Program-made: the position numbers and the translations under genes | The notes under the pieces: model-generated | What the model was told of the DNA's origin: nothing | Databases searched by the model: none | Seen by the model: only the letters and a program-made list of their open reading frames with translations | Assembly: GCA_001816475.1 (NCBI GenBank) | Contig: MHCC01000025.1 | Span: 1 to 52,075 of the forward strand | From: Candidatus Blackburnbacteria bacterium RIFCSPLOWO2_01_FULL_40_20 | Lineage (GTDB): Bacteria; Patescibacteriota; Microgenomatia; UBA8517; UBA10165 | Direction of reading: 5' to 3' | DNA: 52,075 nt | Part shown: one piece after another, positions 31,582 to 38,698 of the stretch | Layout: each line of letters opens with the position of its first letter | Numbering within the stretch: the stretch's first letter is position 1

Positions 31582-31650
31582 GATGCACTTTAATACACTT
31601 CCTTAAATTTAGCCTCAGTTCTACGTCGGGCGTGGATAAGATACGATTGC
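31582..31650. repeat. AAATTTAGCCTCAGTTC repeat (family C), copy 3
   Basis: GATGCACTTTAATAC, core at 31605-31635 (AAATTTAGCCTCAGTTCTAC then GTCGGGCGTGG). Its right end merges into the promoter of the next gene (TTGCAC at 31647). Confidence 0.7.
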
Positions 31651-31675
31651 ACTCCTCGTCTAACTTGTATATAAT
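31647..31675 (+). promoter_or_regulatory. promoter of the 31683 gene, leaderless
   Basis: TTGCAC, exactly 17 bases, TATAAT, then seven bases to the ATG. Confidence 0.75.
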
Positions 31676-31682
31676 CTCGTGA

Positions 31683-32216
31683 ATGTCACCTGAAAGTACA
31701 AGAGGCGCGAAAGACAAAACTAACTATCCCCCAAAAGAATTTTACTTTTCAGAATCTCGAAGCCGTGAGATATGGCTTGCGTGTTACGGAATGCTTCCTG
31801 AAATCATCACAATTTTGGCTGACGATGAAAATGACATAAGAACAGACCTGGCCAACTGTCGTCTTACCATTTTCAAGGAATTTCTAAATGGAATCGGACT
31901 CTCCCCTCATCTTTACCCCGAGCCACGGAACAATCAATCTTTAAATTTTTGGAAAGATTGGGGTCCAATTCCGACTTCAGAATATGCAGCTTGTCATCTT
32001 CTTCTTATTTTAGAAACCCTCCCAGATCTTAATATTGAACAAGTAAAGATTATGTCTCCAGAGTTTGTGGTTGAAAAATCAGACGCAGTAGAGTTGCTAA
32101 AACACGCTATATTATTTGAACTCCCTAAACCTCTACAAGAATGGATAGAAGCTTATGTATTTACACTTATGACAGCAAAAATTTTGGGCATTCAACAATC
32201 CGAATTCCAATCCTAA
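31683..32216 (+). CDS. hypothetical protein, 177 aa
   Basis: Not recognised. Soluble, helix-rich and acidic (for example EITTILADDENDIRTDLANC is not conserved in any family I know), with one cluster FWKDWGPIPTSEYAACHLL. No signal or membrane segment. Own leaderless promoter. Convergent with gmd; the 50 bases between contain TATATCGAAGTGG, half of a palindrome also seen at 39613. Confidence 0.7.
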   Translation: MSPESTRGAKDKTNYPPKEFYFSESRSREIWLACYGMLPEIITILADDENDIRTDLANCRLTIFKEFLNGIGLSPHLYPEPRNNQSLNFWKDWGPIPTSEYAACHLLLILETLPDLNIEQVKIMSPEFVVEKSDAVELLKHAILFELPKPLQEWIEAYVFTLMTAKILGIQQSEFQS

Positions 32217-32268
32217 TTCACCAATTCTATATATCGAAGTGGAATAACAAGATTATTCTCTTAAATTA

Positions 32269-33285
32269 CTATCTGCTTAGCCTTTTTATATTCTCATCAA
32301 CCATCATTTTTATAAGTTTTTTAAAGTTCACTTTTGGTTCCCAGCCAAGCTCCTTCTTTGCTTTTGACGCATCTCCAATCAAAGGCCCTGTTTCTGTCGG
32401 CCTGATAAACCTCTTATCAACAATTACGTGCGTTTCCCAATTTAAGCCAACATACTTGTACGCTTCTTCGGCCAATTCTTGTATTGTGTGAGTTTCTCCT
32501 GTTGCTACAACGTAGTCATCCGGAGTCTCCTTCTGCATCATAAGGTACATTGCCTCAACATAATCTCCTGCAAATCCCCAATCGCGTTTTGCTTGCAAAT
32601 TTCCAACCGAAACTTTGCCATTTTTGACAACAGGCTCCCCTTCCTCATTTAAATATTTTGACGTTTTAACTCCTGCTTTTGCACAGGCTGCGCCGTAACA
32701 AATCTTTTGTGTAACAAACCCCAAACCTCGACGAGGAGATTCATGGTTAAAGAGTATCCCGTTACAAACAAACATGCCATAACTAACGCGGTAAATTTTG
32801 GCCATGCTGTGGGCATATAATTTAGCAACGGCGTATGGATTGGCGGGGTTGTAGGGCGTTTCCTCGTTTTGGGGAATTTCCCGAACCCAACCAAACATCT
32901 CACTTGAAGAAGCTTGGTAAAATTTTGCTTGGGGACATTCCGATCTTACGGCTTCCAAAACCCGGTGTGCCCCAATTGCCGTAATTTCTGCCGTGTGTAT
33001 GGGTTGTTTGAATGAGTCGCTAGGAGCAGATTGGGAAGCAAGGTTGTAAACCTCATCGGGCCGAGTAAGTTTTAAGGCTGAGGTTATTGAAACAGGGTCA
33101 AGAAGATCCGCGTTGACCAAAGTTAGCCTGTCTTGAATTTTTCCTATGTTTGCATAAACAAAATGACTTGATTTGCGAATCGTTCCTGCAACTTTATAGC
33201 CCTTTTTGAGCAAAAGTTCGGCCAGGTAAGACCCGTCTTGACCGGTAATGCCGGTAATTAAAGCAACCTTTTGTTGTTTCCTCAT
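32269..33285 (-). CDS. gmd: GDP-mannose 4,6-dehydratase
   Basis: 338 residues, extended SDR. ITGITGQDGSYLAELLL is the NAD(P) motif; SSSEMFGWVREIPQNEETP, YAVAKLYAH (YxxxK) and RPTETGPLIGDASKAKKELGW are typical of GMD. Makes GDP-4-keto-6-deoxymannose for fucose- or rhamnose-type sugars. No GDP-fucose synthase is next to it. Confidence 0.94.
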   Translation of the reverse strand: MRKQQKVALITGITGQDGSYLAELLLKKGYKVAGTIRKSSHFVYANIGKIQDRLTLVNADLLDPVSITSALKLTRPDEVYNLASQSAPSDSFKQPIHTAEITAIGAHRVLEAVRSECPQAKFYQASSSEMFGWVREIPQNEETPYNPANPYAVAKLYAHSMAKIYRVSYGMFVCNGILFNHESPRRGLGFVTQKICYGAACAKAGVKTSKYLNEEGEPVVKNGKVSVGNLQAKRDWGFAGDYVEAMYLMMQKETPDDYVVATGETHTIQELAEEAYKYVGLNWETHVIVDKRFIRPTETGPLIGDASKAKKELGWEPKVNFKKLIKMMVDENIKRLSR

Positions 33286-33361
33286 TGAAGTAAATTATGG
33301 ATCAGTCGAACTTAAAAGTCCAGAATTTGAAAAATATGGGCCCAAGTGATAGTCTTAAGAT

Positions 33362-33589
33362 ATGGAGGTGCAAACAACAAACAATAAACTAATTAATGAT
33401 TTGCTTCTAATTCTTCAAACAAATCAAAACACTGTAATTATAGCTTTTATCGCAGTTGCCTTAATAACTTTGCTGATACTTCGAAAAGGAGTTGTCATAT
33501 CAATTATTGCAGGACTTGTGTTTTCGGGATTTGTTGTACTTTACTACTACTTTGTACTTCTAGCTGGACATCGGCCAAATATTATTTAA
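33362..33589 (+). CDS. small membrane protein, 75 aa
   Basis: Two hydrophobic segments (about residues 23-41 and 45-66) after a Gln/Asn-rich N-terminus. Not recognised. The promoter is TTGAAA (33327-33332), 17 bases, TAGTCT (33350-33355), six bases to ATG, again leaderless. Confidence 0.65.
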   Translation: MEVQTTNNKLINDLLLILQTNQNTVIIAFIAVALITLLILRKGVVISIIAGLVFSGFVVLYYYFVLLAGHRPNII

Positions 33590-33594
33590 AAGAG

Positions 33595-33885
33595 TTAGTT
33601 ATTACTCGGGTTCACTGGAGAACGAACTCTGTTTGCACTTGGTCCCTCAGGAACCCACGTTCCTGGCAGCCTGCTTGTTGGAAAAGAGAAGTTTTTACCC
33701 CCACGCTTTTTTTCAGATACAATCTCAACTTTATAACCCGTAACTTGCTCCATACCTTGGGCTAATACTTTTATAGCTTCCTCGTCAGTCGCATGACAAT
33801 CATAACAAACTTGAGTTCCTTCACTTGTAGCTACAACTTCTGCTGGGTGAGCACATGCGTGCCTGTGGGGTTCCGTGTCTTTCAT
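33595..33885 (-). CDS. hypothetical protein, 96 aa, possible zinc-binding N-terminus
   Basis: HRHACAHPAEVV and TQVCYDCHATDEE give a C-x-H...CxxC pattern able to bind zinc. A helix-strand middle (EEAIKVLAQGMEQVTGYKVEIV) and a Pro/Ser/Arg-rich, probably flexible tail follow. Not recognised. Convergent with the 33362 gene, stops six bases apart. Confidence 0.65.
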   Translation of the reverse strand: MKDTEPHRHACAHPAEVVATSEGTQVCYDCHATDEEAIKVLAQGMEQVTGYKVEIVSEKKRGGKNFSFPTSRLPGTWVPEGPSANRVRSPVNPSNN

Positions 33886-34080
33886 AATTGATAGGATATC
33901 AACCCTGCTATATTTTTGTCAACTATGGGAATCTATGTAAACGAGAACGATACCCCCTAGGATTTTGGGCATTCTATAAAGCTGGGAAAAATGGTAAAAT
34001 GACAACCAATGCTCGTCCACATGATCTTACCTTTCGAACCCGTCAAACGGATCTCAAGGAGCGATCGTTAGTGGACTGCG

Positions 34081-34097
34081 TCCCGATTAAATCGGGA
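34081..34097 (+). promoter_or_regulatory. leader hairpin upstream of rpsU
   Basis: Perfect stem TCCCGAT-TAA-ATCGGGA ending nine bases before the AAAGGGGG ribosome site of rpsU. A -10-like TAAAAT is at 33994-33999. The 234-base gap before rpsU holds no convincing gene. Confidence 0.5.
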
Positions 34098-34119
34098 CTT
34101 GAAAGGGGGCGAATTATGA

Positions 34120-34314
34120 ATGGTTGTTGTCAAAGCAAAACCTGGCGAATCGGCGGAACGCCTGATTTCTCGTTTCAGAAAAAGAGTAATCCAATCGGGA
34201 CTTCTTTTAGAACTTCGAGAGCGTGAACGCCATAAGACAGGTTCAGAACGCCGTAAAGAAAAACTATATCGAGTAAGATATTTGCGAGAGTTAGACAAGA
34301 AAAGAGTTATTTAA
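34120..34314 (+). CDS. rpsU: 30S ribosomal protein S21
   Basis: 64 residues, small and very basic: MVVVKAKPGESAERLISRF then KRVIQSGLLLELRERERHK, the bS21 pattern. AAAGGGGG lies ahead of the ATG. The last eight bases overlap the convergent rnhB. Confidence 0.9.
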   Translation: MVVVKAKPGESAERLISRFRKRVIQSGLLLELRERERHKTGSERRKEKLYRVRYLRELDKKRVI

Positions 34315-35035
34315 GTTCCTTTTGAACAAAATCTTTTCTGTGAAGATGTGTGAGGCCATGTTTTTTGATGGCTTCCTGGTGTTTTAGTGTTCCATACCCC
34401 TTGTTTTTATCCCAACCATATTTTTTATACTTTTGGGCAAGTTTGCACATCAAGTTGTCTCTATAGACTTTGGCAATTATTGAAGCGGCGGCAATTGAAA
34501 ATGACTTCTCGTCTCCATGAATTATGGCCAATTGGTTCTTGCGTTTTATACCTTTTGTAAAGGGTAAATAAAAAGCGTCGATCAATAGGAAGTCTACGGT
34601 CAACGATCTACCGTCTACTGTCATGTTTTTTGCGGTAGTCTGTAGTCTCTTGTTACACCCTGCCACTGCCCTCCTAAAGGCCATCCTTGTCGCTTTCCCA
34701 ATTCCTAGCCGGTTAATTACTGAAACTGGTGCCTCCCCAATTCCCCAAACAAGTGCATTTTCTTTAATCCATCTATCCGCATTTTCTCTTTGTTGAGGAT
34801 TTAATTTTTTGGAGTCATCAATTTTAATTCCTTTGGAAATTTCAAATTGCCGCCGAAGGCGAGCCTCGCCTCTGGCGGGAAAATTGAAAATTGAAAATTT
34901 GAGTGGCGGCCACACAACCACTGCTGCCACGACCGGCCCTGCCCATGCACCCCGCCCAACCTCATCAGTCCCGGCAACAACCTTAAATCCCTTTTTCCAA
35001 AACTTTTTTTCAAAAACAAAATCCGCCACGTTCAA
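34307..35035 (-). CDS. rnhB: ribonuclease HII
   Basis: Removes RNA from RNA-DNA hybrids and single ribonucleotides from DNA. AGTDEVGRGAWAGPVVAA holds catalytic D24 and E25, LLIDAFYLP D153, HGDEKSFSIAAASIIAKV the later acidic site, and GYGTLKHQEA the C-terminus. At 242 residues it is about 40 longer than usual because of two repeat-coded inserts: residues about 45-69, coded by an AATTTTCAATTTTC repeat around a GC palindrome, and about 130-147, coded by a GTAGAC repeat. All catalytic residues remain. Confidence 0.94.
   Translation of the reverse strand: MNVADFVFEKKFWKKGFKVVAGTDEVGRGAWAGPVVAAVVVWPPLKFSIFNFPARGEARLRRQFEISKGIKIDDSKKLNPQQRENADRWIKENALVWGIGEAPVSVINRLGIGKATRMAFRRAVAGCNKRLQTTAKNMTVDGRSLTVDFLLIDAFYLPFTKGIKRKNQLAIIHGDEKSFSIAAASIIAKVYRDNLMCKLAQKYKKYGWDKNKGYGTLKHQEAIKKHGLTHLHRKDFVQKELK
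34591..34650. repeat. GTAGAC-type repeat inside rnhB (family A, copy 2)
   Basis: AGTCTACGGTCAACGATCTACCGTCTAC, then about 14 bases, then GGTAGTCTGTAGTCTC. In frame, coding for about 18 residues. Confidence 0.6.
34838..34903. repeat. AT-rich repeat with GC palindrome inside rnhB
   Basis: AAATTTCAAATT on one side and AAAATTGAAAATTGAAAATTT on the other flank GCCGCCGAAGGCGAGCCTCGC..GGCGGG. The AT parts match intergenic repeats at 6844, 47328-47500 and 50283. Confidence 0.6.
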
Positions 35036-35041
35036 ATTTTA

Positions 35042-35335
35042 CTACGCGCTTTCTTTCTCGCGGAGTATTATCCCGAAAGATAAGAAGAGCTCCTCTTTTA
35101 AAGCCTGAAGAAGCCAAACGGGCGTATTTTTCAGTTCCAAAGTTTCCCTATCAACTTCAAACTCTGCCCCTGCTTTTGTTTTAATTTGGTTAATTATCTC
35201 AAGCAATGCGCCTTTATATTCCTTCGCATCGTCATTCAAAACAATGGATAATTGTCCTTGCTTTTTATTAAAATACACTGATCCAACGCTTGTACCTTTG
35301 CTTTTGTATAAAACGCCTTCAATTCCGTTGTTCAT
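35042..35335 (-). CDS. hypothetical protein, 97 aa
   Basis: Start at ATG 35335, which follows AAAGGAGGGG, one of the best ribosome sites in the window. Reads as strand-strand-helix (GVLYKSKGTSVGSVYF, LSIVLNDDAKEYKGALLEIINQI) and a C-terminal helix WLLQALKEELFLSFG. Not recognised. Overlaps the metallopeptidase end by 17 bases; rnhB starts six bases after its stop, so all three may be one transcript. Confidence 0.75.
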   Translation of the reverse strand: MNNGIEGVLYKSKGTSVGSVYFNKKQGQLSIVLNDDAKEYKGALLEIINQIKTKAGAEFEVDRETLELKNTPVWLLQALKEELFLSFGIILREKESA

Positions 35336-37046
35336 TTTTTCCCCTCCTTTCATATTTAGTGTGTACCCTTATTGCATCATCCTCAGTCCAACCTTTTGAT
35401 CGCCAATAGCGAGCTGTTTGTCGCATTTGTCTTGCTAAACGTCGATGCATTCTGGCACGCTCAGCTGGTTGTGAATATTTTTCGAATAAACTTCGCATGT
35501 ACTCAAACCTATTGGGTGAAATAGCTGCCAAAACCATTGGGTAATGTGTAAAAAGCTCAACTGTTTCTGCAAAACCTTCTCTTGCACCCATGCCATGATC
35601 CTGACCTTTTGCATATTTTGCATACCAACTCACCGCTTCCCTATCTTTTGCTGAAGCAACATGCCAAGTCTTAAGGTCGTCATACGTTAAAACAAAATGT
35701 ATCGCGTGACCAACCTCGTGATTGATACCCTCAACCGTACTATCTAGCCTAACCTCTCTTGCCTTCTTTTCCTCTTCTGTCTGAGCAGTTTTTACTTCTG
35801 CCCAAACACTAGAATACCACTCAATTCTTGCAGAAACCAGTTGGCCCTCCCGAGTTATATCCCTAAAACATCCAGCCGCCTCTAATCTTTTACCTTCTTT
35901 TGAAAAAACTTTAAAACCTTCCGTATTTTCTTTTTTAACTATCGATTCGACTCTTTTCAAAAAATAAGCAGGGAATGAATTTCTTAGTTCTGCCAAAACC
36001 TCCTCTTCTGTTATAAGTAACTCCTGGTCTTCTTTTTCATCAAATCCCACTGTATGAATTCCCGACCAAATATCCAACGGATTAAAATCCAGGACGTTAG
36101 CAACAAAAGCAGCTTGCTGCTCTGGAGTTTGAGGAAGCACACCTTGCAAGGCATAATACTGAATTTTACTTGATACGGATTTCTCAGCAGCATCCAACAG
36201 TCTAGGATCAAAGTCAATAGTTTCAAACCCTTCTGGGGCTCCATGTAATTCTCCCCAATTAAAAATGTGCCCAAGTCCCTCAAGTAGGCGTTCCACTCCA
36301 AGGGACTTTGCTGTGTCACCCCTATAAAACCTGTCCCACTTAACAAAAGTATCAAAATTGAAAAGTGTTACGTCTACGACCGTCGCAAGCTCTTGTCTTC
36401 TCGCAGTCACATTCCTGCCATATTCCTTGCTAAACTCAAAGTCCGGACTTGCTTCTTTCCTCAAAAAATTATCCTGGCTCCAATTCGATTCATACGCAAC
36501 AAGCGATTGTTTAAGATAGTCAAGATGTTGGATACTGTCACCTGAGATAGCTCCAGTAACTATTGATAATTCTATTCGTCTTAGTTCAAAAAGCTCGCCA
36601 AGTGTATGGAAAAAATACCTGGAGTCATCAAACTCTTCGATAAATGCTTCAAAGTTTACCCTTGAAGAAAGATTTTTCGCGCATCTTGTTACATCTTCAA
36701 CAATGCATTCGCGATATTCTTTTTGTAATTTTTGTTGTTCAAAATCCAAGGCTCTTGATCGTTTAACACTTTCAAAAATTAAATCAATATTTCCATCTTG
36801 AGGAAATTGGCTTCTTGCCTCTGTCAATCCTACTTTTCCTGCATACACATCGTTAAAAACTTCATCCAGCTTTTCTCTTTGCGCGCCGGGGATATTTTTC
36901 CAATTTTCAGCAGTTTTCTTATCAACCAGCCCCATTGATTCTTGGACATGAGTCATCCTCGCTTCAATTTCTTCACGGCTTAAAACGACTTTTGTTTCTT
37001 GCAATTCTGGAGATACTTCACCTTCGAACATATCTAAATTTAGCAT
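35319..37046 (-). CDS. zinc metallopeptidase-like protein (HExxH)
   Basis: 575 residues from ATG 37046. Mostly helical and acidic, no signal peptide. Near the C-terminus NHEVGHAIHFVL (HEVGH at 443-447) and, about 70 residues on, GAREGFAETVELF give an HExxH...E gluzincin-type zinc site. The overall family is not one I recognise. The upstream start at 37196 would cross the secE promoter and is rejected. Probably a cytoplasmic peptidase. Confidence 0.72.
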   Translation of the reverse strand: MLNLDMFEGEVSPELQETKVVLSREEIEARMTHVQESMGLVDKKTAENWKNIPGAQREKLDEVFNDVYAGKVGLTEARSQFPQDGNIDLIFESVKRSRALDFEQQKLQKEYRECIVEDVTRCAKNLSSRVNFEAFIEEFDDSRYFFHTLGELFELRRIELSIVTGAISGDSIQHLDYLKQSLVAYESNWSQDNFLRKEASPDFEFSKEYGRNVTARRQELATVVDVTLFNFDTFVKWDRFYRGDTAKSLGVERLLEGLGHIFNWGELHGAPEGFETIDFDPRLLDAAEKSVSSKIQYYALQGVLPQTPEQQAAFVANVLDFNPLDIWSGIHTVGFDEKEDQELLITEEEVLAELRNSFPAYFLKRVESIVKKENTEGFKVFSKEGKRLEAAGCFRDITREGQLVSARIEWYSSVWAEVKTAQTEEEKKAREVRLDSTVEGINHEVGHAIHFVLTYDDLKTWHVASAKDREAVSWYAKYAKGQDHGMGAREGFAETVELFTHYPMVLAAISPNRFEYMRSLFEKYSQPAERARMHRRLARQMRQTARYWRSKGWTEDDAIRVHTKYERRGKNEQRN

Positions 37047-37103
37047 ATTACCCGTATAAGTTGAAATTGAATGTATGGGATTTTCATTTTTTTGAAAAAG
37101 TGA

Positions 37104-37140
37104 TATAATAATAGTTGACAAGGACTGGTAGGTCCTTTTT
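37104..37140 (+). promoter_or_regulatory. secE -10 box and 5'-terminal hairpin
   Basis: TATAAT (37104-37109), then AAGGAC-TGGTAG-GTCCTT followed by Ts at 37120-37140, ten bases before the secE ATG. Same layout as at rpmG: a terminator-like hairpin at the very start of the mRNA. The -35 box is unclear. Confidence 0.5.
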
Positions 37141-37149
37141 GGTTTAAAG

Positions 37150-37332
37150 ATGAATCCTGTTTCTTTTTTACTTGAAGTTAAATCAGAAATGGCCAAGATT
37201 GTTTGGCCAAGGCGACAACAGGCAATTCAACTTACCCTGTTAGTCATAGTAGTATCAGTCGTTGTTGGAGTTTATATCGGAGGATTGGATTTTATTTTTA
37301 CAAATATTTTAAACAAAATACTTAATAGATAA
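37150..37332 (+). CDS. secE: protein translocase subunit SecE
   Basis: 60 residues, the short bacterial form: FLLEVKSEMAKIVWPRRQQAIQ amphipathic helix then one membrane segment. nusG follows after one base, the classic secE-nusG-rplK-rplA order. Confidence 0.95.
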   Translation: MNPVSFLLEVKSEMAKIVWPRRQQAIQLTLLVIVVSVVVGVYIGGLDFIFTNILNKILNR

Positions 37333-37333
37333 C

Positions 37334-37957
37334 ATGGCAGACGAAAACGATACAAAAAGTTCACCAATTGCAGAACGTGGCACTGGTAGTAAAAAACTCC
37401 CAGGCCATATTATCATCAATAAAAGCGAGGACCCTCGCGCTTCTTGGTATGTTGTCCACACAACCTCAGGCCATGAGGCAAGAATTGCAGAATCGTTACG
37501 CCAAAGAATTGAAACAATGGGACTTACTGAGCAAGTCATAGAGCTTCTTATTCCTACCCAAGACAGGGTTGTTATTCGCTCCGGTAAAAAATACACAATT
37601 AAAGAAAAAATCTTTCCAGGATACTTATTAGTTAAAATGATTTTGTCAGACGAGGCATGGTTGGCTGTGCGTACAACGCCTGGAATCACAGGCTTTGTCG
37701 GCGCAGGCACAAAACCTTCTCCACTTTCAAATCAGGAAGTCGCAAATATTGAAAAGTTCGTTGCAGCGCCCGCTGCCCGTTACAAAGTACGTTTCTCTGT
37801 TGGTGAAGCTGTAAGAATTACCGACGGTCCATTTTCTCAATTTTTGGGAACAATTAGCGAAATGGACGAAACACGAGGAAAAGTCAAGGTACTGGTTTCT
37901 ATATTCGGGAGGGAAACTCCAGTTGAACTGGACTTCCTGCAAATTGGAAAAGTGTAA
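37334..37957 (+). CDS. nusG: transcription termination/antitermination protein NusG
   Basis: 207 residues. The NGN domain has SWYVVHTTSGHEARIAESL and KIFPGYLLVKM; the C-terminal KOW domain has VGEAVRITDGPFSQFLGTI. An N-terminal extension of about 35 residues is rich in charged residues. Couples RNA polymerase to the ribosome or Rho. Confidence 0.96.
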   Translation: MADENDTKSSPIAERGTGSKKLPGHIIINKSEDPRASWYVVHTTSGHEARIAESLRQRIETMGLTEQVIELLIPTQDRVVIRSGKKYTIKEKIFPGYLLVKMILSDEAWLAVRTTPGITGFVGAGTKPSPLSNQEVANIEKFVAAPAARYKVRFSVGEAVRITDGPFSQFLGTISEMDETRGKVKVLVSIFGRETPVELDFLQIGKV

Positions 37958-38001
37958 TTTTCAATTTTTAAATGTCACCTTCCTGCCTGTGATCATGTCA
38001 C

Positions 38002-38238
38002 ATGCACGAACAAGAACCAAAATCTGAACAAGGGCCAAAATTACAAGTAGAAGCTTTGGGAGAAAAGCATGGCGTTTGGCCGTTTAGGAAACGACGCTAT
38101 TTTGTTTACCAAATCGACCGGATTGACGAACATGGAATGACGCACAGGACGGAAGTTTTAGAGGGTGAATTCCGTAATGGTAGGTCAGCCTTAAGGGCTG
38201 CAGAGGAAAAATTGAAAGTATGGCAGCAAAAAAGATAA
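38002..38238 (+). CDS. small hypothetical protein between nusG and rplK
   Basis: 78 residues. Charged N-terminus, then HGVWPFRKRRYFVYQIDRIDEHGMTH and a Lys/Glu C-terminal helix. It overlaps the first 19 bases of rplK in another frame. Not part of the usual operon; its place suggests a ribosome- or transcription-linked role, which is inference only. Confidence 0.65.
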   Translation: MHEQEPKSEQGPKLQVEALGEKHGVWPFRKRRYFVYQIDRIDEHGMTHRTEVLEGEFRNGRSALRAAEEKLKVWQQKR

Positions 38239-38648
38239 AAACCATGATTAAGTTGAACTTAAAAGGCGGAGAGGCCACTCCAGCCCCTCCTTTGGGTCCG
38301 ACTTTAGCCCAACACGGAATTCCTATTATGGATTTTGTGAAAGCATATAACGATCGAACTTCAGGTATGAAGGGAAACGTCGTGCCTGTTGTTATCACAA
38401 TTTATGAAAATAAAACTTTTGACTTCGAAACAAAGCTTGCACCAGTTTCTGAGTTGATCAAAAAAGAACTTGGTGGAATAAAAGGCAGTGCTCAAGCTGG
38501 AAAAGTTCAAGCAGGAAGATTAAACAAAGAACAAGTTAAAAAGATCGCCGAGAAAAAGTTGCCAGACTTAAATACAACTAGCATTGAGGCAGCAATGAAA
38601 ATTGTTGAAGGTACCGCCCGAAGTATGGGAGTTAAAGTAGAAAGCTAA
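38220..38648 (+). CDS. rplK: 50S ribosomal protein L11
   Basis: 142 residues: IKLNLKGGEATPAPPLGPTL, then the C-terminal RNA-binding domain AKKIAEKKLPDLNTTSIEAA-like helices. Length and sequence are canonical. Confidence 0.97.
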   Translation: MAAKKIKTMIKLNLKGGEATPAPPLGPTLAQHGIPIMDFVKAYNDRTSGMKGNVVPVVITIYENKTFDFETKLAPVSELIKKELGGIKGSAQAGKVQAGRLNKEQVKKIAEKKLPDLNTTSIEAAMKIVEGTARSMGVKVES

Positions 38649-38693
38649 TAGTCTACTGACTACAGCCATTGCTGTAGACGGTAGACAGTAGAC
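38649..38693. repeat. GTAGAC-type repeat between rplK and rplA (family A, copy 3)
   Basis: AGTCTACTGACTAC (left) and GTAGACGGTAGACAGTAGAC (right), an imperfect inverted repeat filling the 50-base gap up to the rplA start. Confidence 0.65.
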
Positions 38694-38698
38694 AAAAA

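Noticed and set aside
25731-31650. The family C repeats as integron attC sites between gene cassettes
   Set aside because: Isolated GTCTAAC- and GTTAAAC-like heptamers occur, but not as a paired inverse core and core in each copy, genes face both ways, and no integrase is in the window.
37047-37196. Longer start for the metallopeptidase at 37196
   Set aside because: It would read through the secE promoter and coding start on the opposite strand; composition changes there.
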